Origin: Halorussus pelagicus
GTDB lineage: Archaea > Halobacteriota > Halobacteria > Halobacteriales > Haladaptataceae
Direction of reading: 5' to 3'
DNA length: 64,000 nucleotides
Assembly (NCBI RefSeq): GCF_004087835.1
Contig: NZ_CP035119.1
Coordinates: forward strand, 1,178,001 to 1,242,000
Shown piece by piece: positions 62,634 through 64,000 of the stretch (position 1 is its first letter; the number at the start of each line of letters is the position of its first letter). Made by a program: the position numbers and the translations under genes. Below the pieces are notes generated by a model. That model searched no databases, was not told where the DNA came from, and saw nothing but the letters and a program-made list of their open reading frames with translations.

Positions 62634-62963
62634 ATGGCCGACCGCGTGCTGAAGGTCAACGCGTACACGACGCTTGACCTCGTGGACGCCCGCGTGGAGG
62701 GCCACGGTTTCGAGGAGTCGGCGTACGCCACGCTGAACGCGACCGCGGCCCGCAACGCCCCCGAGCGCGTCGAGTTGCAACTCGAACTCGACAACACGGA
62801 CCTCGACGCGCTCCCGTCCCACGCCGACAGCGTGGCTCTCTCGCCCGAACAGGCCCGGACGCTCGCCGCCGACTTGGAGAAACACGCCGAGCGAGTCGAG
62901 CGAGCGCAGGCGAGTGCCGACGACAAGAGAGCCGAAAGCGGAACCACCGCCGACGATGACTGA
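62634..62963 (+). CDS. DUF6360 family protein
   Basis: 109 residues. The opening RVLKVNAYTTLDLVDARVEGHGFEESAY (cut by key residues NAYTTLDL and GHGF) and LSPEQARTLAADLEKHAERV match what I recall as the haloarchaeal DUF6360 family. No known function. It starts directly after the reductase stop and overlaps the next gene by eight bases, so tight coupling to siroheme enzymes is likely. Confidence 0.78.
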   Translation: MADRVLKVNAYTTLDLVDARVEGHGFEESAYATLNATAARNAPERVELQLELDNTDLDALPSHADSVALSPEQARTLAADLEKHAERVERAQASADDKRAESGTTADDD

Positions 62964-64000
62964 GCAGGCGTTGATAATCGCGGGCCACGGCTCCCACCGG
63001 AATCCCGATTCGGCGACCCCGGTCCACCGGGCGGTCGCCGCGGCCCGCGATGACGGTTCCTTCGCCGAGGTCCGCCCGGCGTTCTGGAAGGAAGCGCCGT
63101 CGCTCCGCGAAGTCGTCCACACCGTAGACGCCGCGGAGGCCATCGTCGTTCCGCTGTTCGTCAGCGAGGGCTACTTCGTCGAGCAGGTCCTCCCCCGAGA
63201 GTTCGGTCTCGGCGAGGAGGACCGCGCCGGGGAAGGCGACGACGCGCCGACGCTGCGCTACGCCGACCCCATCGGCACCCATCCCGCGATGACCGAAGTT
63301 ATCGCGGCGCGCGCTCGGCGAATGCTCGGCGGTGAGTCCGCCGACGCGTCGGCGGACGAGGCGGCCGCGTCGGCGGAAGACGCCGCGCTCGCCGTCGTCG
63401 GACACGGCACCGAGCGCAACCCGAACAGCGCGGACGCAGTGTACGACCACGTCGAGGCGCTCCGCGAGGGGAGCGAGTTCGCGGCGGTCGGCGCGCTGTT
63501 CATGGACGAAGCGCCCTACGTCGAGGACGTTCTCGACGAGTTCGACGCCGACGAAATCGCCGTCGTCCCGCTGTTCACCGCCGACGGGTTCCACACCCGC
63601 GACGAGATTCCGGAACTGCTCGGCCTGACCGACGACCCGAAGACGGGCTATCCCGTCCCCGGAACCGTCGAGGACCGCCGCATCTGGTACTCCTCGGCGG
63701 TCGGCACCGACCCGCTCGTCGTGGACGTGGTTCTCGAACGCGCCGCGGAGGCGGGCGGAAACGTGGACGCCTCCGCCACGCCGACCGACTCGCGCTTCGT
63801 CCGCGAGACGGCGGGCGAGGCCTTCGTCTCGTGGGTCGAAGGAATTCCCAACGCCCGCGTCTGGGGCGAACTCGCCGTCGGCATGGCCGACGGCGAGACC
63901 GAGGGCTACGACCTGCGCCACCGGAGCGACCGCGGCGTGCCCGAGGCGGACCTCGAATCGCGGTCCGTCGCCGACCTGCGCGAAGAGGTCCGGTACGCCG
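62956..64000 (+). CDS. cbiX: CbiX-type sirohydrochlorin chelatase (partial, tandem domains)
   Basis: 348 codons are visible from ATG 62956 and the frame is still open at the window end. Two chelatase repeats: ALIIAGHGSHRNPDSATPVHRAV (about 5-27) and LAVVGHGTERNPNSADAVYDHV (about 145-166), each with the catalytic GHG; VVPLFVSEGYFVEQVLP and VVPLFTADGFHTRDEIP carry the second metal ligand. A third region follows at the C-terminus. Inserts Fe2+ or Co2+ into sirohydrochlorin; next to the siroheme reductase it most likely supplies siroheme. Confidence 0.9.
   Translation, partial: MTEQALIIAGHGSHRNPDSATPVHRAVAAARDDGSFAEVRPAFWKEAPSLREVVHTVDAAEAIVVPLFVSEGYFVEQVLPREFGLGEEDRAGEGDDAPTLRYADPIGTHPAMTEVIAARARRMLGGESADASADEAAASAEDAALAVVGHGTERNPNSADAVYDHVEALREGSEFAAVGALFMDEAPYVEDVLDEFDADEIAVVPLFTADGFHTRDEIPELLGLTDDPKTGYPVPGTVEDRRIWYSSAVGTDPLVVDVVLERAAEAGGNVDASATPTDSRFVRETAGEAFVSWVEGIPNARVWGELAVGMADGETEGYDLRHRSDRGVPEADLESRSVADLREEVRYA

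Noticed and set aside
1-64000. CRISPR arrays, rRNA or tRNA genes
   Set aside because: No regularly spaced direct repeats and no recognisable rRNA or tRNA sequence were seen by eye; a covariance-model search would be decisive.

Overview
The window is chromosomal DNA from a halophilic archaeon (class Halobacteria). The core is GC-rich, the proteins are strongly acidic, many genes start 25-35 bases after a TATA-like box with no Shine-Dalgarno sequence (leaderless transcripts), and archaeal signature genes are present: aRF1, TiaS, Taw1/Taw2, CarS, RadA, NMD3, aIF6, L31e/L39e. I cannot fix the genus. No rRNA, tRNA or CRISPR array is visible.

Layout. 0-17.8 kb is mostly core: aRF1 (partial), a MinD4-like positioning ATPase, ArgRS, an NhaC antiporter, Taw1 (wyosine), RibK-RibB, a branched-chain aminotransferase, proline dehydrogenase, CDP-archaeol synthase, an HxlR regulator, PyrE, the sugar regulator GfcR, an NCS2 purine permease and an arylsulfotransferase-like protein. 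18.5-20.0 kb holds one AT-rich gene coding for a SIR2-like plus TPR protein, a strong candidate single-gene defence system. 20-25.2 kb returns to core (HTH regulator, TiaS, Nudix, threonine synthase, deacylase). 25.2-30 kb is a second accessory stretch: a divergent pair of Tat-exported proteins, a degenerate RecA/KaiC-like protein, a 44-residue membrane protein and a CHAT-domain (caspase-like) protease whose last ~100 codons are AT-rich, unlike the rest of the gene.

30-45.7 kb mixes transporters, lipoproteins, a PhoU/TrkA-C protein, citrate synthase, an IS6-derived MITE directly upstream of an unusual Dps with long Q/S/R-rich ends, an HD hydrolase, an alpha/beta-hydrolase pseudoenzyme, a MazEF-type toxin-antitoxin pair, a degenerate AMP-binding protein, a glutamine amidotransferase, Taw2 and NMD3. 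46-50.4 kb carries small membrane proteins, HtpX-PspAB, RadA and an AI-2E family permease.

50.6-55.8 kb contains SufU and SufS, separated by about 3.5 kb that includes AT-rich secreted-protein genes. 56-60 kb is informational (TPR/DUF424, YbjQ, ThpR, L39e-L31e-aIF6) plus small regulators. 60.8-64 kb is an assimilatory operon: siroheme nitrite/sulfite reductase, DUF6360 and a CbiX-type chelatase that runs off the window.

Functional links: Taw1 and Taw2 act in the same tRNA-Phe wyosine pathway; SufS and SufU build Fe-S clusters used by Taw1 and the siroheme reductase; CbiX inserts metal into sirohydrochlorin-type rings needed by that reductase. The best leads for something undescribed are the SIR2-TPR gene and the CHAT / degenerate-ATPase / small-membrane-protein cassette.
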